From NCBI RefSeq assembly GCF_000829375.1, contig NZ_AP014624.1:3844001-3908000 (forward strand): 64,000 bases of DNA, written 5' to 3'. The stretch's first letter is position 1, and each line of letters begins with the position of its first letter. Under the pieces are notes generated by a model. The model did no database searches. It saw nothing but the letters and a program-made list of their open reading frames with translations, and had not been told where the DNA came from. Positions 43,756 through 53,194 of this stretch are shown here, one piece after another. Made by a program: the position numbers and the translations under genes. The DNA is from Chryseobacterium sp. StRB126. GTDB lineage: Bacteria > Bacteroidota > Bacteroidia > Flavobacteriales > Weeksellaceae.

Positions 43756-44874
43756 TTATTTATAAAATGATCTGACCGGCACTGTAAATCCGATCAGCTT
43801 TTGAATATTTTTAAGATCCACACGCTCATCTGTATCGCAAAACGAAATGGCAGTACCTTCTGCTCCTGCCCTTCCTGTTCTTCCAATCCGGTGAACATAG
43901 GTTTCCGGGATATTAGGAAGTTCATAATTAACAACATTAGGAAGATCATCTATATCAATTCCTCTGGCGGCAATATCTGTAGCCACCAATACATTAATTC
44001 TGCTGCTTTTAAAATCATCCAGTGCATTTTGCCTTGCTGCCTGCGATTTATTTCCATGAATAGCTGCTGCAAAAATCCCCACATCCTCTAACTGTTGAAC
44101 AAGTTTATTTGCAACATGTTTAGTACGGGTGAAAACTAATGATCTAGTAGTATTTTTTTCCTGCAGGATATCTATCAACAGATCTGTTTTATCTTTTTTC
44201 TCTACAAAATATACAGATTGCTTTACTGTTTGTGCTGTTGAAGAAACTGGTGTTACAGTAACCCCTACAGGATTATTCAGAATGGTTTCTGCAAATTTCT
44301 TTATACTTACCGGCATGGTTGCAGAAAAAAACAGTGTTTGTCTTTTACGGGGAATTAAATTTAAAACTTTTTTCACATCATTTATGAACCCCATATCAAG
44401 CATTCTGTCTGCTTCATCCAAAACCAATATTTCAAGTTTAGAAAGATCAATATGTCTTTGATTCACCAAATCCAGTAATCTTCCGGGAGTTGCTACAAGA
44501 ATATCTACTCTTTTTCTCAGAGCAGCAAGCTGTCCCCCTATTGAAACTCCTCCAAAAACAGAAAGTTGGGATAAGGGCAGATATTTGCTGTAAATGCTAA
44601 AATTTTCTTCTATTTGTATGGCCAATTCTCGGGTTGGAGTGAGAATTAGGGTACGGATTTCTTGATGTTCAGGATTATGTCTTTTCAGTAACTGTAGTAT
44701 AGGCATAGCAAATGCTGCAGTTTTCCCGGTTCCGGTTTGTGCACATGCTATGATATCCCTTCCTGCCAGAATATGTGGAATTGCAGCACTCTGTATTTCC
44801 GTAGGCTTGGAATATCCAGCTTCCGTTACAGCACGAACAATGGGATTGATTAAGTTTAAGTTTTTAAAGCTCAT
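43756..44874 (-). CDS. DEAD-box RNA helicase (RhlE-like)
   Basis: A 372-residue helicase core with little C-terminal extension. Q motif PTEIQSAAIP, motif I AQTGTGKTAAF, motif Ia TPTRELA, motif II DEAD in LVLDEADRMLDMGF, motif III SAT and motif VI HRIGRTGRAG are all present. Remodels structured RNA or ribosomal precursors. It is likely to be cotranscribed with the cold-shock gene downstream. Confidence 0.93.
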   Translation of the reverse strand: MSFKNLNLINPIVRAVTEAGYSKPTEIQSAAIPHILAGRDIIACAQTGTGKTAAFAMPILQLLKRHNPEHQEIRTLILTPTRELAIQIEENFSIYSKYLPLSQLSVFGGVSIGGQLAALRKRVDILVATPGRLLDLVNQRHIDLSKLEILVLDEADRMLDMGFINDVKKVLNLIPRKRQTLFFSATMPVSIKKFAETILNNPVGVTVTPVSSTAQTVKQSVYFVEKKDKTDLLIDILQEKNTTRSLVFTRTKHVANKLVQQLEDVGIFAAAIHGNKSQAARQNALDDFKSSRINVLVATDIAARGIDIDDLPNVVNYELPNIPETYVHRIGRTGRAGAEGTAISFCDTDERVDLKNIQKLIGFTVPVRSFYK

Positions 44875-45057
44875 TATAAATTCCGGTCTTCCGGTAGTTG
44901 GTAAGCAAATCTGTTTATCAGAATTTGAGTTGGTATCAGGATAAACAAATAAAGAGTACTTTTCCGGTTTATCGTTTTGCTTGCTTTATCTGTAGCAATA
45001 TTATCCAATATTGTTTATGACCAGCAATAACATATCGCTCCTATTGATGGTAGGACT

Positions 45058-45100
45058 TTTATAATCTTCTGCGTTTCAATCATGAAATCAAGATTATAAA
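45058..45100. other. hairpin in the helicase/GT14 intergenic region
   Basis: An 11-bp stem TTTATAATCTT/AAGATTATAAA with an inner TTTCA/TGAAA stem lies about 190 bp upstream of the helicase start. If the helicase leader extends this far it could be a folding leader, as in cold-shock mRNAs. Otherwise 44875-45310 shows nothing. Confidence 0.35.
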
Positions 45101-45310
45101 TGGTAGCTGAAAAAGCAAAACTGGAAAAGAAAATTGTGATTTTAAACTATTACAGAATAGCAAAGGCAGTGACCTGTTTTATAAATGCAAACCTACGATA
45201 AAAAAAACAAACAAAACCACATTTAATTAGCTGATTATCAAAAAATTATTCATATCTTCCGCACGTCAATCGAATTGTTTGCAGATGCGGATGATTTTAA
45301 GCTTCCCAAA

Positions 45311-46261
45311 ATGCAAACAGCTTTTCCCCTACCTCAGACCCAAACCCAAACCCTGGAATCATATGCAACACCGCATATAAAGATTGCCTATTTTATTATG
45401 ATACATCATAAACCTCATGTATTCAAGGAGATGTTTCAGAAAATTTACACAAAAGACCAGTTCTATCTTATTCATATTGACAGAAAGGCTCAACCGGCCT
45501 TCACGGAAGAGATACAGCTCTACATAGTACAATTTCCCAATGTTTTTATTTTAGATAGCCTGAATATTGTTTCAGGAGGCTTCAGTATGATCCAGGCAGA
45601 GCTTAATGCCATGGAATTCCTTTTAAATGTAAGTCGGGAATGGGATTATTTCATCAATCTTAGTGGTGAAGATTATCCTCTTAAATCCCAATCCATTATA
45701 CGTAAATTCCTTACAGTGAATAAAGGCCGGAATTATCTGTTCTATTACGACCAGAAATTTTACAGACCGGATACCCTGAAAAGAATACAAAATCATTTCA
45801 CCGAATTAGCCTATATCATCTCCTCATTCATTTATAAAAGAGAATTTATGAAAGGGGTAACTCCCTATATTGGAGGAAAATGGTTTATATTTACAAGAGA
45901 AACCTGTGCTTTCTTAACAAACAATAAAAAAGTAATGGATTTTGAAGATTATTATCTTCATACCTTTTTGCCTGCCGAATCATTTTTCCAGACCGTTCTT
46001 ATGAATACATCATTTAATGATATTATTGTAAATGATGATAAAAGGGCACTATTATTTGAGAAGTCAATTTTTCAGAATAAACAGGATATACTGAAATATA
46101 TAGAATCTCTGAAATCCAGCAATCAGCTTTTTATCAGAAAGATAAATAATAAAACGGATGAAAGCATCCGCAGCTATATTGAAAATACTTTTCTTCTTCC
46201 TTTAACTGAGGTTGATGAAGTGGAAAGGGAATTAAAAAGAGATGACCGGCAAAATAATTAG
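45311..46261 (+). CDS. GT14-type beta-1,6-N-acetylglucosaminyltransferase-like protein
   Basis: A 316-residue protein of the core-2/I-branching (GT14) family. Landmarks: IAYFIMIHHKPHVFKEMFQK, the YLIHIDRKA strand, the acceptor-region SGGFSMIQAELNAMEFLL, WDYFINLSGEDYPLKSQ and GGKWFIFTRETCAFL. The frame opens 12 codons earlier with TTG at 45275; the ATG at 45311 is preferred, before the conserved part. Probably adds a sugar branch to an exopolysaccharide or glycoprotein; no signal peptide. Confidence 0.82.
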   Translation: MQTAFPLPQTQTQTLESYATPHIKIAYFIMIHHKPHVFKEMFQKIYTKDQFYLIHIDRKAQPAFTEEIQLYIVQFPNVFILDSLNIVSGGFSMIQAELNAMEFLLNVSREWDYFINLSGEDYPLKSQSIIRKFLTVNKGRNYLFYYDQKFYRPDTLKRIQNHFTELAYIISSFIYKREFMKGVTPYIGGKWFIFTRETCAFLTNNKKVMDFEDYYLHTFLPAESFFQTVLMNTSFNDIIVNDDKRALLFEKSIFQNKQDILKYIESLKSSNQLFIRKINNKTDESIRSYIENTFLLPLTEVDEVERELKRDDRQNN

Positions 46262-46318
46262 TTTATTAAACGGTCTAGCAGTATAGCTGCTAAAGCAATC
46301 ACACTAAATCTAAGTATT

Positions 46319-46903
46319 ATGGCAACAAAAAATGTAACAAAGAAAACAGCAGCAAAAAAAGCACCTGCTAAATCGGTTTCTGCAAAAAAAACAGTGAAAA
46401 CCCCAGCAAAGAAAAATGCAGCCAAAGGATTGAAAGACCTGTTTGAAGATGGACTGAAAAACATTTACTGGGCAGAAAAAGCATTGGTAAGAGCATTACC
46501 TAAAATGTATAAGAATGCAACAGACAAAAAGCTTAAAATGGCTATTGAAAATCACCTCAGAGAAACAGAAATTCATGTAAAAAGGCTTGAAGAATGTTTT
46601 AAATCTCTGAAGAAAAGAGCACAAGCCAAAAAATGCGATGCCATGCAAGGTCTTCTTGACGAGGGCAAAAACATCATGAAAGAAACCCAATCCGGACCTG
46701 TAAGAGATACAGGAATCATCGCTGCTGCACAAAAGGTAGAACACTATGAAATTGCAACCTATGGAACCCTTGCTGCTTATGCAAAAGTTCTAAAAGAGAA
46801 TGTTTCCCTCAAAAACCTTCTGGCAACCCTGAGTGAGGAAAAAAAATGCGATAAGCTCCTTACAAAGATTGCAGATACAGCGCTAAATACTAAATCCTTA
46901 TAA
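46319..46903 (+). CDS. YciF-like ferritin-fold protein with histone-like N-terminal tail
   Basis: A 194-residue protein. Residues 1-38 are almost only Lys, Ala, Thr, Val and Pro (TKKTAAKKAPAKSVSAKKTV), like histone H1 or AlgP tails. The rest is a DUF892/YciF ferritin-like domain: LKDLFEDGLKNIYWAEKALV, HLRETEIHVKRLEECF, and AAQKVEHYEIATYGTLAAYA, with Glu and His at the di-metal positions. YciF proteins are stress-induced in enterobacteria. The tail suggests nucleic-acid binding, an inference. A strong terminator follows. Confidence 0.87.
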   Translation: MATKNVTKKTAAKKAPAKSVSAKKTVKTPAKKNAAKGLKDLFEDGLKNIYWAEKALVRALPKMYKNATDKKLKMAIENHLRETEIHVKRLEECFKSLKKRAQAKKCDAMQGLLDEGKNIMKETQSGPVRDTGIIAAAQKVEHYEIATYGTLAAYAKVLKENVSLKNLLATLSEEKKCDKLLTKIADTALNTKSL

Positions 46904-46986
46904 TAATTTCAATTGGTTATTTTTGAGGTGATTCACCACAAAATTAAGTCTAGACTAGACTGTTCTAATGCCTCTTTGCTCAAAAT

Positions 46987-47024
46987 AAAAATATGAAAGG
47001 GCAATTATGCCCTTTCATATTTTT
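46987..47024 (+). terminator. intrinsic terminator of YciF-like gene
   Basis: A perfect 16-bp stem AAAAATATGAAAGGGC/GCCCTTTCATATTTTT with a 6-nt loop, ending in five T. It could work on both strands. Confidence 0.85.
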
Positions 47025-47048
47025 GCGATATTTCTTTTAGACGGTATA

Positions 47049-47242
47049 TAATTAACCTCCGTTCGGAATAAGAATTACTGGTTTGAAGGCAGAAAATGGA
47101 AGTAATGAAAGCCATCAATACTAGCTTCTTTCTCTTTTTAAAGGTATTTAATGATAACTGTGAATGTAGTTATTATACCCGAAACTAACTTCCAGCTTCC
47201 GGCATTTAATTCTAGTTTCCTTAACCCAAACTCAGATTAATT
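47049..47242 (-). repeat. interspersed repeat, decayed copy F
   Basis: The ends ATTAACCTCCGTTCGGAATA and CCCAAACTCAGATTAATT match the terminal repeats of the family, and ACTTCCAGCTTCC remains inside. Most of the interior has diverged from copies A-D. Confidence 0.5.
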
Positions 47243-47265
47243 ATATTCTCTGCTATTTATGAAAA

Positions 47266-47994
47266 TTAAATAGTACCATTCAAATATTTTGCAGCTTTTC
47301 CATCAACCAAAAATAAAAGTTCACCTTGAGCAGGTGCTAATAATTGTGAAGGATATAATGAAGGGTTATATGCTCCTTTCAGAACTTCCTTCAAAGCTTC
47401 AGCTTTCGCATCACCAAAAGTAAGAACAATGATCTTCCTGGCTTTATTTAAAAAAGGAGCCGTAAGGGTAATCCTATACATTTGCTGAGCATCCAGATAA
47501 TAAGCAGCCACCCATTTTTCTTTCTCCTCCAGAACTGCAGTACCTGGAAACAGTGAAGCAGTATGCCCATCGCCTCCCATTCCCAGAAGGACTAGATCCA
47601 TTACTCCGCCATCTCCTAGTTTTTCTTTCAAAAGAACATTGTACGCTGAGGCAAAATCCTCAGGTTTTACCCCTTCCTTAAACATTGGAAAGATATTAGA
47701 TGAGAGAACAGGGACGTTTTTCAAAAGAGTTTCCTGTGACATTTTAGCATTACTCAGCTCATTATCCAGAGGTACCCATCTTTCGTCACCCCAAAAAACC
47801 AGAACTTTAGCCCAATCAATTTGACTTTTATATTGATCTTCTGACAACAGCCTGTATAAGCCTTCCGGTGAAGAGCCACCTGTTAGGGCAACTGTAAAAT
47901 AACCTTTCTGATCTATTGCTTCATTAGCAGCATCTACAAATAGCCTTGCCGCTTCTTTAAAAATTTCGTCTGTTGATGGTAGTATATTAAGCAT
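47266..47994 (-). CDS. pgl: 6-phosphogluconolactonase
   Basis: Hydrolyses 6-phosphogluconolactone, the second step of the oxidative pentose phosphate pathway. DevB/Pgl type, 242 residues from the ATG at 47992-47994: FTVALTGGSSPEGLYRLL, VLVFWGDERWVPLDNELSN and the active-site GMGGDGHTASLFPG. A GTG three codons earlier also opens the frame. The start overlaps the end of zwf by 8 bp, so translation is coupled. Confidence 0.92.
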   Translation of the reverse strand: MLNILPSTDEIFKEAARLFVDAANEAIDQKGYFTVALTGGSSPEGLYRLLSEDQYKSQIDWAKVLVFWGDERWVPLDNELSNAKMSQETLLKNVPVLSSNIFPMFKEGVKPEDFASAYNVLLKEKLGDGGVMDLVLLGMGGDGHTASLFPGTAVLEEKEKWVAAYYLDAQQMYRITLTAPFLNKARKIIVLTFGDAKAEALKEVLKGAYNPSLYPSQLLAPAQGELLFLVDGKAAKYLNGTI

Positions 47995-49507
47995 TTTTTT
48001 CACTTTTCAATATTTCTTGGGAATTAGCAAGCCAGTAATGACCTTGTCTCTTCAGTAATTCATCTGCTGCTTCCGGCCCTGAACTTCCCGCAGGATAAGT
48101 AAACATTTTTGAAACGTTTCCTTTTTCCCATGCTGTCTGGATATTGGTGATAACATCCCAGGCCTCTTCTACCTGATCTGAACGCATAAACAGAGTAGAA
48201 TCCCCATCAAGCGCATCCAATAATAAAGTCTCGTAAGCTTCCGGTGTATCTGGTGAGCATTCAAAATAATCGAATACCATTTCAGCAGGTTTTAACTCCA
48301 TCTCAAGACCTGATTTTTTGGTCATAAATGATAATTTGATATCCATTTCAGGCTGAATATCAATCGTTAATTTATTGGGCTGCAATGTATTTATCTTACT
48401 CATAAAGGTGGTACAAGGAACTTCTTTAAAACTGATGATTACAGAAGATGCTTTTTCTGACATCGATTTACCGGTACGCATATAAAACGGAACCCCATTC
48501 CATCTCTCATTATCAACATAAAACTTCATGGCAACATACGTTTCCGTGTTTGAGTTTGGATTAACTCCCGGTTCCTGCAGATATCCCCGTTTAGGTTGTC
48601 CTTCAATTTCTCCCTGCGTGTATTGTGCTCTGACTGTATAGTGATTGATATCTTCCGGATTTATTCTTCTTACACTTTTCAGTACGTCTACTTTTCGGTT
48701 TCTGATCTCTGTAGATTCAAATTCTGTAGGGGCTTCCATGGCTACCATACAAAGAATCTGCATTAAATGGTTCTGGATCATATCCCGCAAAGCTCCTGAA
48801 CCGTCATAATAACCTCCTCTATCTTCAACGCCTACTGTTTCTGCAACGGTAATCTGTACAGAATCAATATATTTATTATTCCACAGGGGCTCAAAAATAG
48901 TGTTTCCAAATCGGAAAGCCAGGATATTCTGTACGTTTTCTTTTCCCAAATAATGGTCTATCCTATAAATCTGTTCTTCTTTGAAGGTTTGTGCTAACAT
49001 GGTATTAAGAGCCACCGCCGATTCTTTGTCGTACCCAAAAGGTTTCTCAATAATCATCCGATCCTGATCTACATTTTCTGCCAGGCCATTTTTCTTAAGG
49101 CTATTCGATACCTTTTCAATAAAACTAGGAGCTACCGATAAGTAAAAAAGACGATTAGCTCTGATTCCTAAATTGGTATCAATATAATCGAGTTGATTTT
49201 TCAATTGGATAAAAGATTCTTCCTGTGTAATATCAAACTTTATGAATTTGATTTTTTCTTTGAATGCATTCCATTTGTCTTCAGAGAAGTTTTTGATCCT
49301 CGAAAAAGCTTTGATATTTTCTAAGATATAGGCCCTGAATTCTTCCTGTGTATGCTCAGTTCTTCCCAACGAAAGAAGCTCAAAATCATCCGGCATCCAG
49401 CCTTCCAGAAACAGATTGAAAAATGCAGGAAATAATTTTCTTTTTGCCAGATCCCCTGTTCCTCCAAAAACGACGATAGAGGTTGGCTTTTTATCATTAT
49501 TTTTCAT
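47987..49507 (-). CDS. zwf: glucose-6-phosphate 1-dehydrogenase
   Basis: Oxidises glucose 6-phosphate with NADP+ in the first committed step of the pentose phosphate pathway. 506 residues. The nucleotide-binding motif is VVFGGTGDLAKRKL near the N-terminus, and the substrate signature RIDHYLGKE is at about residue 178. DRGGYYDGSGALRDMIQNHL is also characteristic. It lies between gnd (12 bp upstream) and pgl (overlapping downstream) in one operon. Confidence 0.95.
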   Translation of the reverse strand: MKNNDKKPTSIVVFGGTGDLAKRKLFPAFFNLFLEGWMPDDFELLSLGRTEHTQEEFRAYILENIKAFSRIKNFSEDKWNAFKEKIKFIKFDITQEESFIQLKNQLDYIDTNLGIRANRLFYLSVAPSFIEKVSNSLKKNGLAENVDQDRMIIEKPFGYDKESAVALNTMLAQTFKEEQIYRIDHYLGKENVQNILAFRFGNTIFEPLWNNKYIDSVQITVAETVGVEDRGGYYDGSGALRDMIQNHLMQILCMVAMEAPTEFESTEIRNRKVDVLKSVRRINPEDINHYTVRAQYTQGEIEGQPKRGYLQEPGVNPNSNTETYVAMKFYVDNERWNGVPFYMRTGKSMSEKASSVIISFKEVPCTTFMSKINTLQPNKLTIDIQPEMDIKLSFMTKKSGLEMELKPAEMVFDYFECSPDTPEAYETLLLDALDGDSTLFMRSDQVEEAWDVITNIQTAWEKGNVSKMFTYPAGSSGPEAADELLKRQGHYWLANSQEILKSEKNA

Positions 49508-49519
49508 TTGATTTATTTT

Positions 49520-50917
49520 TTATGATTCCCAACGAGTATGGAAAACGCCTTCTTTATCTATTCTTTCATAAGTATGTGCCCCAAAGAAATCGCGTTGGGC
49601 CTGAATAAGGTTAGTAGGTAAGTTTTCAGAACGATAAGCATCAAAATAGGATAATGCATTCATCCAGGCAGAAACTGGTGTCCCATTTTGAATGGCCTCT
49701 TTCAGAACATAGCGGATACTGCTTTGTGTTGTATTTAGCTTTTCAGCAATCTGTTTATCAAGCAATACATTTGGTAAATCTGATTGTGCTGCGAATGCTT
49801 TTCTAAAATCTTCGAGCAAAGTAGCTCTAATGATACAACCTCCTCTCCAGATTTTGCACACCGTTTCTAAATGCAGGTTATAACCATAAGTCTCTGAAGC
49901 TATTTTAAGCTGGGAAAGTCCCTGAGCATAGGTTGTTATAATAGCAAAGTAAAGAGCTTTTTTCAGCTGATCTAAACTAACATTATTAATTTCCTTATCA
50001 TTATTCCAGGTCAGGAGCTTTGAAGCCTGAATTCTTTCCGGCTTATATTTGGACATATCTCTCATGTTTACGGCTGCATCAATGACTGGCACCGGAACCT
50101 GCAGATCCATAGCATTTTGTGAGGTCCATTTTCCTGTTCCTTTGGATTTTGCCCAATCTGAAATAAGGTCTACCAAATATTTATCTCCTTCTTTTTGCTT
50201 TAAGATATCTGCCGTAATCTCTATAAGGAAGGAATTTAATTCCTCTTGATTCCATTGTTCAAATGACTGCTGTATGGTTTCATGATCCAAATGATAAACA
50301 TTCTTCATGATATCGTAGGTCTCTGCAATAAGCTGCATAATTCCATATTCTATCCCATTATGTACCATTTTCACATAGTTCCCGGCAGATCCGTTGCCTA
50401 AAAACTCTACACAAGGCTCACCATCTACCTTAGCCGCAATAGCTTCGAAAATTGGTCTCAAACGTTCATACGCTATTTTATCACCACCAGGCATCATGCT
50501 TGGCCCTCTTCTCGCACCACTTTCTCCTCCTGATATTCCCATCCCGAAAAAATGGATTCCTTTTGAAGAAAGTTCCTGATATCTTCTGTCTGTATCTGTA
50601 AAATAAGTGTTTCCGCCATCTATAATAATATCTCCCTGAGCTAAAAATGGAAGCAAAGTTTGTATAGCACCATCTACAGGAGCTCCGGCGGGAACCAATA
50701 GCATAATAGCTCTGGGCTGTTCAAGGGATTTTACAAAGGCTTCCGGCTGAACAGTAGCATAAATATGATGGTCTTTTTGAGCTTCCGCCTGTAATGAATC
50801 TGCTTTTTCCTGATCTAAATCCAAACCTGCAACAGCATATCCGTTATCAGCCATGTTAAGCAATAAATTCCGGCCCATAACGCCTAAGCCAACTATACCA
50901 AAATTGTATGTAATCAT
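49520..50917 (-). CDS. gnd: 6-phosphogluconate dehydrogenase (decarboxylating)
   Basis: Third enzyme of the oxidative branch, giving ribulose 5-phosphate, CO2 and NADPH. GLGVMGRNLLLNMADNGY binds NADP+, IDGGNTYFTDT and GGESGARRGPSMMPGG surround the substrate, and VKMVHNGIEYG carries the catalytic lysine. 465 residues from the ATG at 50915-50917; an upstream TTG two codons earlier is not needed. First gene of the gnd-zwf-pgl operon. Confidence 0.95.
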   Translation of the reverse strand: MITYNFGIVGLGVMGRNLLLNMADNGYAVAGLDLDQEKADSLQAEAQKDHHIYATVQPEAFVKSLEQPRAIMLLVPAGAPVDGAIQTLLPFLAQGDIIIDGGNTYFTDTDRRYQELSSKGIHFFGMGISGGESGARRGPSMMPGGDKIAYERLRPIFEAIAAKVDGEPCVEFLGNGSAGNYVKMVHNGIEYGIMQLIAETYDIMKNVYHLDHETIQQSFEQWNQEELNSFLIEITADILKQKEGDKYLVDLISDWAKSKGTGKWTSQNAMDLQVPVPVIDAAVNMRDMSKYKPERIQASKLLTWNNDKEINNVSLDQLKKALYFAIITTYAQGLSQLKIASETYGYNLHLETVCKIWRGGCIIRATLLEDFRKAFAAQSDLPNVLLDKQIAEKLNTTQSSIRYVLKEAIQNGTPVSAWMNALSYFDAYRSENLPTNLIQAQRDFFGAHTYERIDKEGVFHTRWES

Positions 50918-51099
50918 TTTCAAAATGTTTTATGAATGTCAATTTATATCAATTGCTACCAAGAAATTTAGTTCATTGAAATAGCAGCAATCCTGTATTT
51001 AAAATACTTTATTAAAATTAATTCTTATTTTCGACATGTCTGAGATAAAAAAAGAGATATTTATAGAATCAATAGCAGAAAAAGAAAACTTGGAGAAGG

Positions 51100-51305
51100 T
51101 TTGAAAAGGGAAGCGGGAGGCTGGAAGTTACTTTTAGTCATATCATTCCTCATAGTCTCATTATACAGCTCCATTAAAGCACTGACAATATTACAGTTAT
51201 ATTTTATAAACTTCAAAACGTTCCTCTTCCAACTCCTATGTTTACTTTCAAATAGCTTAACAAGATTTTAAGCGGTATAATTACTGAGAAATCTCAGATT
51301 AAAAA
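51100..51305 (+). repeat. interspersed repeat, very decayed copy G
   Basis: GGGAGGCTGGAAGTTACTTT, a CTCTTCCAACTCC stretch and a right end AATCTCAGATTAAAA recall the repeat family, but the left end is not recognisable. It fills most of the space upstream of the pentose phosphate operon (50918-51391), where nothing else is seen. Confidence 0.35.
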
Positions 51306-51391
51306 TTCCTCTAAAATTTGTATTTTTATAGTATGGAATATATTTTCTGCTCAGTAAATATCATAGCAGTAGAAATCCAACACTCTTATTC

Positions 51392-51904
51392 ATGAAAAAA
51401 TTAAATCCCAGTTATTTCGAATTCTTCTTTTTCAGGTATGGATTCATTGTTATTTTTGTTCAAATAGTTTCGATATCACTTTATTTTTTCACTGAAGAAA
51501 AAGATACTGCTTATTTGGCTATGACAGCTGTTCTATGCTTTTTATTTCTAGTATTTGTATGTTCGTCAGACTATCGCATGCTGAGAAAAAACCTTCCTCT
51601 TGCCCATGTTTTTCTAACCAATGAAGGCCTTATCATTAACGAAAAGCCTTATCCTGCTGAACAAATAGAAGAAGTTGCCTTTATGCCTGTAAGACATGCT
51701 TTGAACAAATTTCCGACATATTTTGTTGAAATTACAAGCCATGATGGGGCCGTTTTTTATTTTCTTGAGAAAAATATGGGCTGGAATTTTGAATCACCTA
51801 CCATTAAAGTATTGAATAAACATCCCTTATTCTCTTTAAAAACAAAAGAAAAAAGCGAATCTTCAGAGGGTTTTTCAGCGTTTAAAAAGCAAAAACTATC
51901 ATAG
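51392..51904 (+). CDS. hypothetical two-helix membrane protein
   Basis: A 170-residue protein with two membrane segments (about residues 13-32 and 40-60) followed by a beta-rich PH-like region (AHVFLTNEGLIINEKPYPAE, FVEITSHDGAVFYFLEKN). The layout is similar to the protein at 24337. It lies 58 bp before the PhzF-like gene and may share its transcript. Function unknown. Confidence 0.65.
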   Translation: MKKLNPSYFEFFFFRYGFIVIFVQIVSISLYFFTEEKDTAYLAMTAVLCFLFLVFVCSSDYRMLRKNLPLAHVFLTNEGLIINEKPYPAEQIEEVAFMPVRHALNKFPTYFVEITSHDGAVFYFLEKNMGWNFESPTIKVLNKHPLFSLKTKEKSESSEGFSAFKKQKLS

Positions 51905-51962
51905 ACCCAGGCACTCACCGAAAAATAAATTATCTTTAATACAAACCTAAAATTTCTCAATT

Positions 51963-52751
51963 ATGAAGTTAGAATTATATCAAATAGATGCGTTTACAGA
52001 AGAGATTTTCCATGGAAATCCTGCATGTGTTGTTCCCTTGAAAAATTGGTTACCCGATGAAACCCTTTTAAAAATAGCCCGTGAAAATGCTGTGGCAGAA
52101 ACAGCGTTCTTTATTGATAATGGTGATACCATTCACCTGAGATGGTTTACCCCTGAAATAGAGATGGATCTATGTGGACATGCTACCCTTGCTACCGCAC
52201 ATTGCTTAGCTTCCATCCTAAAGTATCCGAACAGCAGAATTGTTTTTGAAACCCAAAGTGGTGAATTGACAGTGGATGTAAAAGATGGATTTTATTATAT
52301 GGATTTTCCGTCAAGAATGCCTGAAGCATCTACTCTTCCGGATACGATAGCCAAGTCCTTGAATATACAACCTAAAGAGGTTTTCAAATCAAGAGATTAC
52401 GTTCTGGTATACGAGTCTGAAGAAGACATCAAAAATATTAAAGTTGAAAGATCTATTTTAGACCTTATCAATCTGGATCCGGGAGGGGTTGTAGTAACTG
52501 CTGCAGGTACTGATAGTGATTTTGTTTCAAGATATTTTACACCACAGGCTTCAATTCTTGAAGATCCTGTAACCGGCTCGGCACATTGTTCTCTTATCCC
52601 GTTCTGGTCTTCAAGATTAGGAAAAGATAAGCTTTTTGCCCGCCAGTTATCAGAAAGAGGCGGCCAGCTCTATTGTGAAAACAAAAATGAAAGAGTGATT
52701 GTGGCTGGGAAAGCCAGAACCTATTCTACAGGACATTTTTGGATAGAATAA
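51963..52751 (+). CDS. PhzF-family isomerase/epimerase
   Basis: A 262-residue protein of the PhzF (diaminopimelate-epimerase-like) fold. Opening QIDAFTEEIFHGNPACVVPL, then ENAVAETAFF with the conserved catalytic-site glutamate, LRWFTPEIEMDLCGHATLAT, and a second-lobe EDPVTGSAHCSLIPFW. Most homologues lack a known substrate; phenazine synthesis is not implied, since no phz operon is present. Confidence 0.87.
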   Translation: MKLELYQIDAFTEEIFHGNPACVVPLKNWLPDETLLKIARENAVAETAFFIDNGDTIHLRWFTPEIEMDLCGHATLATAHCLASILKYPNSRIVFETQSGELTVDVKDGFYYMDFPSRMPEASTLPDTIAKSLNIQPKEVFKSRDYVLVYESEEDIKNIKVERSILDLINLDPGGVVVTAAGTDSDFVSRYFTPQASILEDPVTGSAHCSLIPFWSSRLGKDKLFARQLSERGGQLYCENKNERVIVAGKARTYSTGHFWIE

Positions 52752-52827
52752 CATTATATTGATACAGCTTCAATCCAATCTTATAAAAAAGTGATCTGAA
52801 AATAATCTTTTCAGGTTCATCAACTAT

Positions 52828-52868
52828 CATAGGCACTTATTTCGGAAAATAGGTGCCTATGATTTTTT
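52828..52868 (+). terminator. intrinsic terminator of PhzF-like gene
   Basis: A 15- to 16-bp stem with one G-U pair (CATAGGCACTTATTT paired with AAATAGGTGCCTATG) and a short CGG-containing loop, followed by ATTTTTT. Confidence 0.8.
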
Positions 52869-52884
52869 ATAGAAATAGATTTTT

Positions 52885-53103
52885 TTATTCACGCTTTCCG
52901 TTAATATAGGCATACATAGCAGTAGCATGCCCATGCCCTAGTTCAAAATCCTCTTTTAACCAATTGATTATTTCTGTTGCTTTTACTCCCTTTTTTATTT
53001 TCCCTTCTTCAGTAAATCCTTTTTCCGCAGCTAAATTTTCAAAATCAGAACGGGACTTTCCGGTTTTTTCTTCAATGTTTTTAATATAGGTTTGAAATGA
53101 CAT
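52885..53103 (-). CDS. DUF4287-like small protein
   Basis: A 72-residue charged protein: SFQTYIKNIEEKTGKSRSDF, AAEKGFTEEGKIKKGVKATE, then LKEDFELGHGHATAMYAYI, the typical order of DUF4287. The biochemical role is unknown. It is encoded alone between a terminator and the pentapeptide-repeat gene on the same strand. Confidence 0.78.
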   Translation of the reverse strand: MSFQTYIKNIEEKTGKSRSDFENLAAEKGFTEEGKIKKGVKATEIINWLKEDFELGHGHATAMYAYINGKRE

Positions 53104-53194
53104 ACTCTTTTATTTTTGGGTTAATCTTTTTACTCTAATGTATATTTTTTAAAGATGCCATCAGCATTTTCTGTATCGCGCGAAGTAAACAGCC

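Noticed and set aside
51963..52751. Assigning PhzF to phenazine synthesis
   Set aside because: No other phenazine genes are present and most PhzF-family proteins have other or unknown roles.
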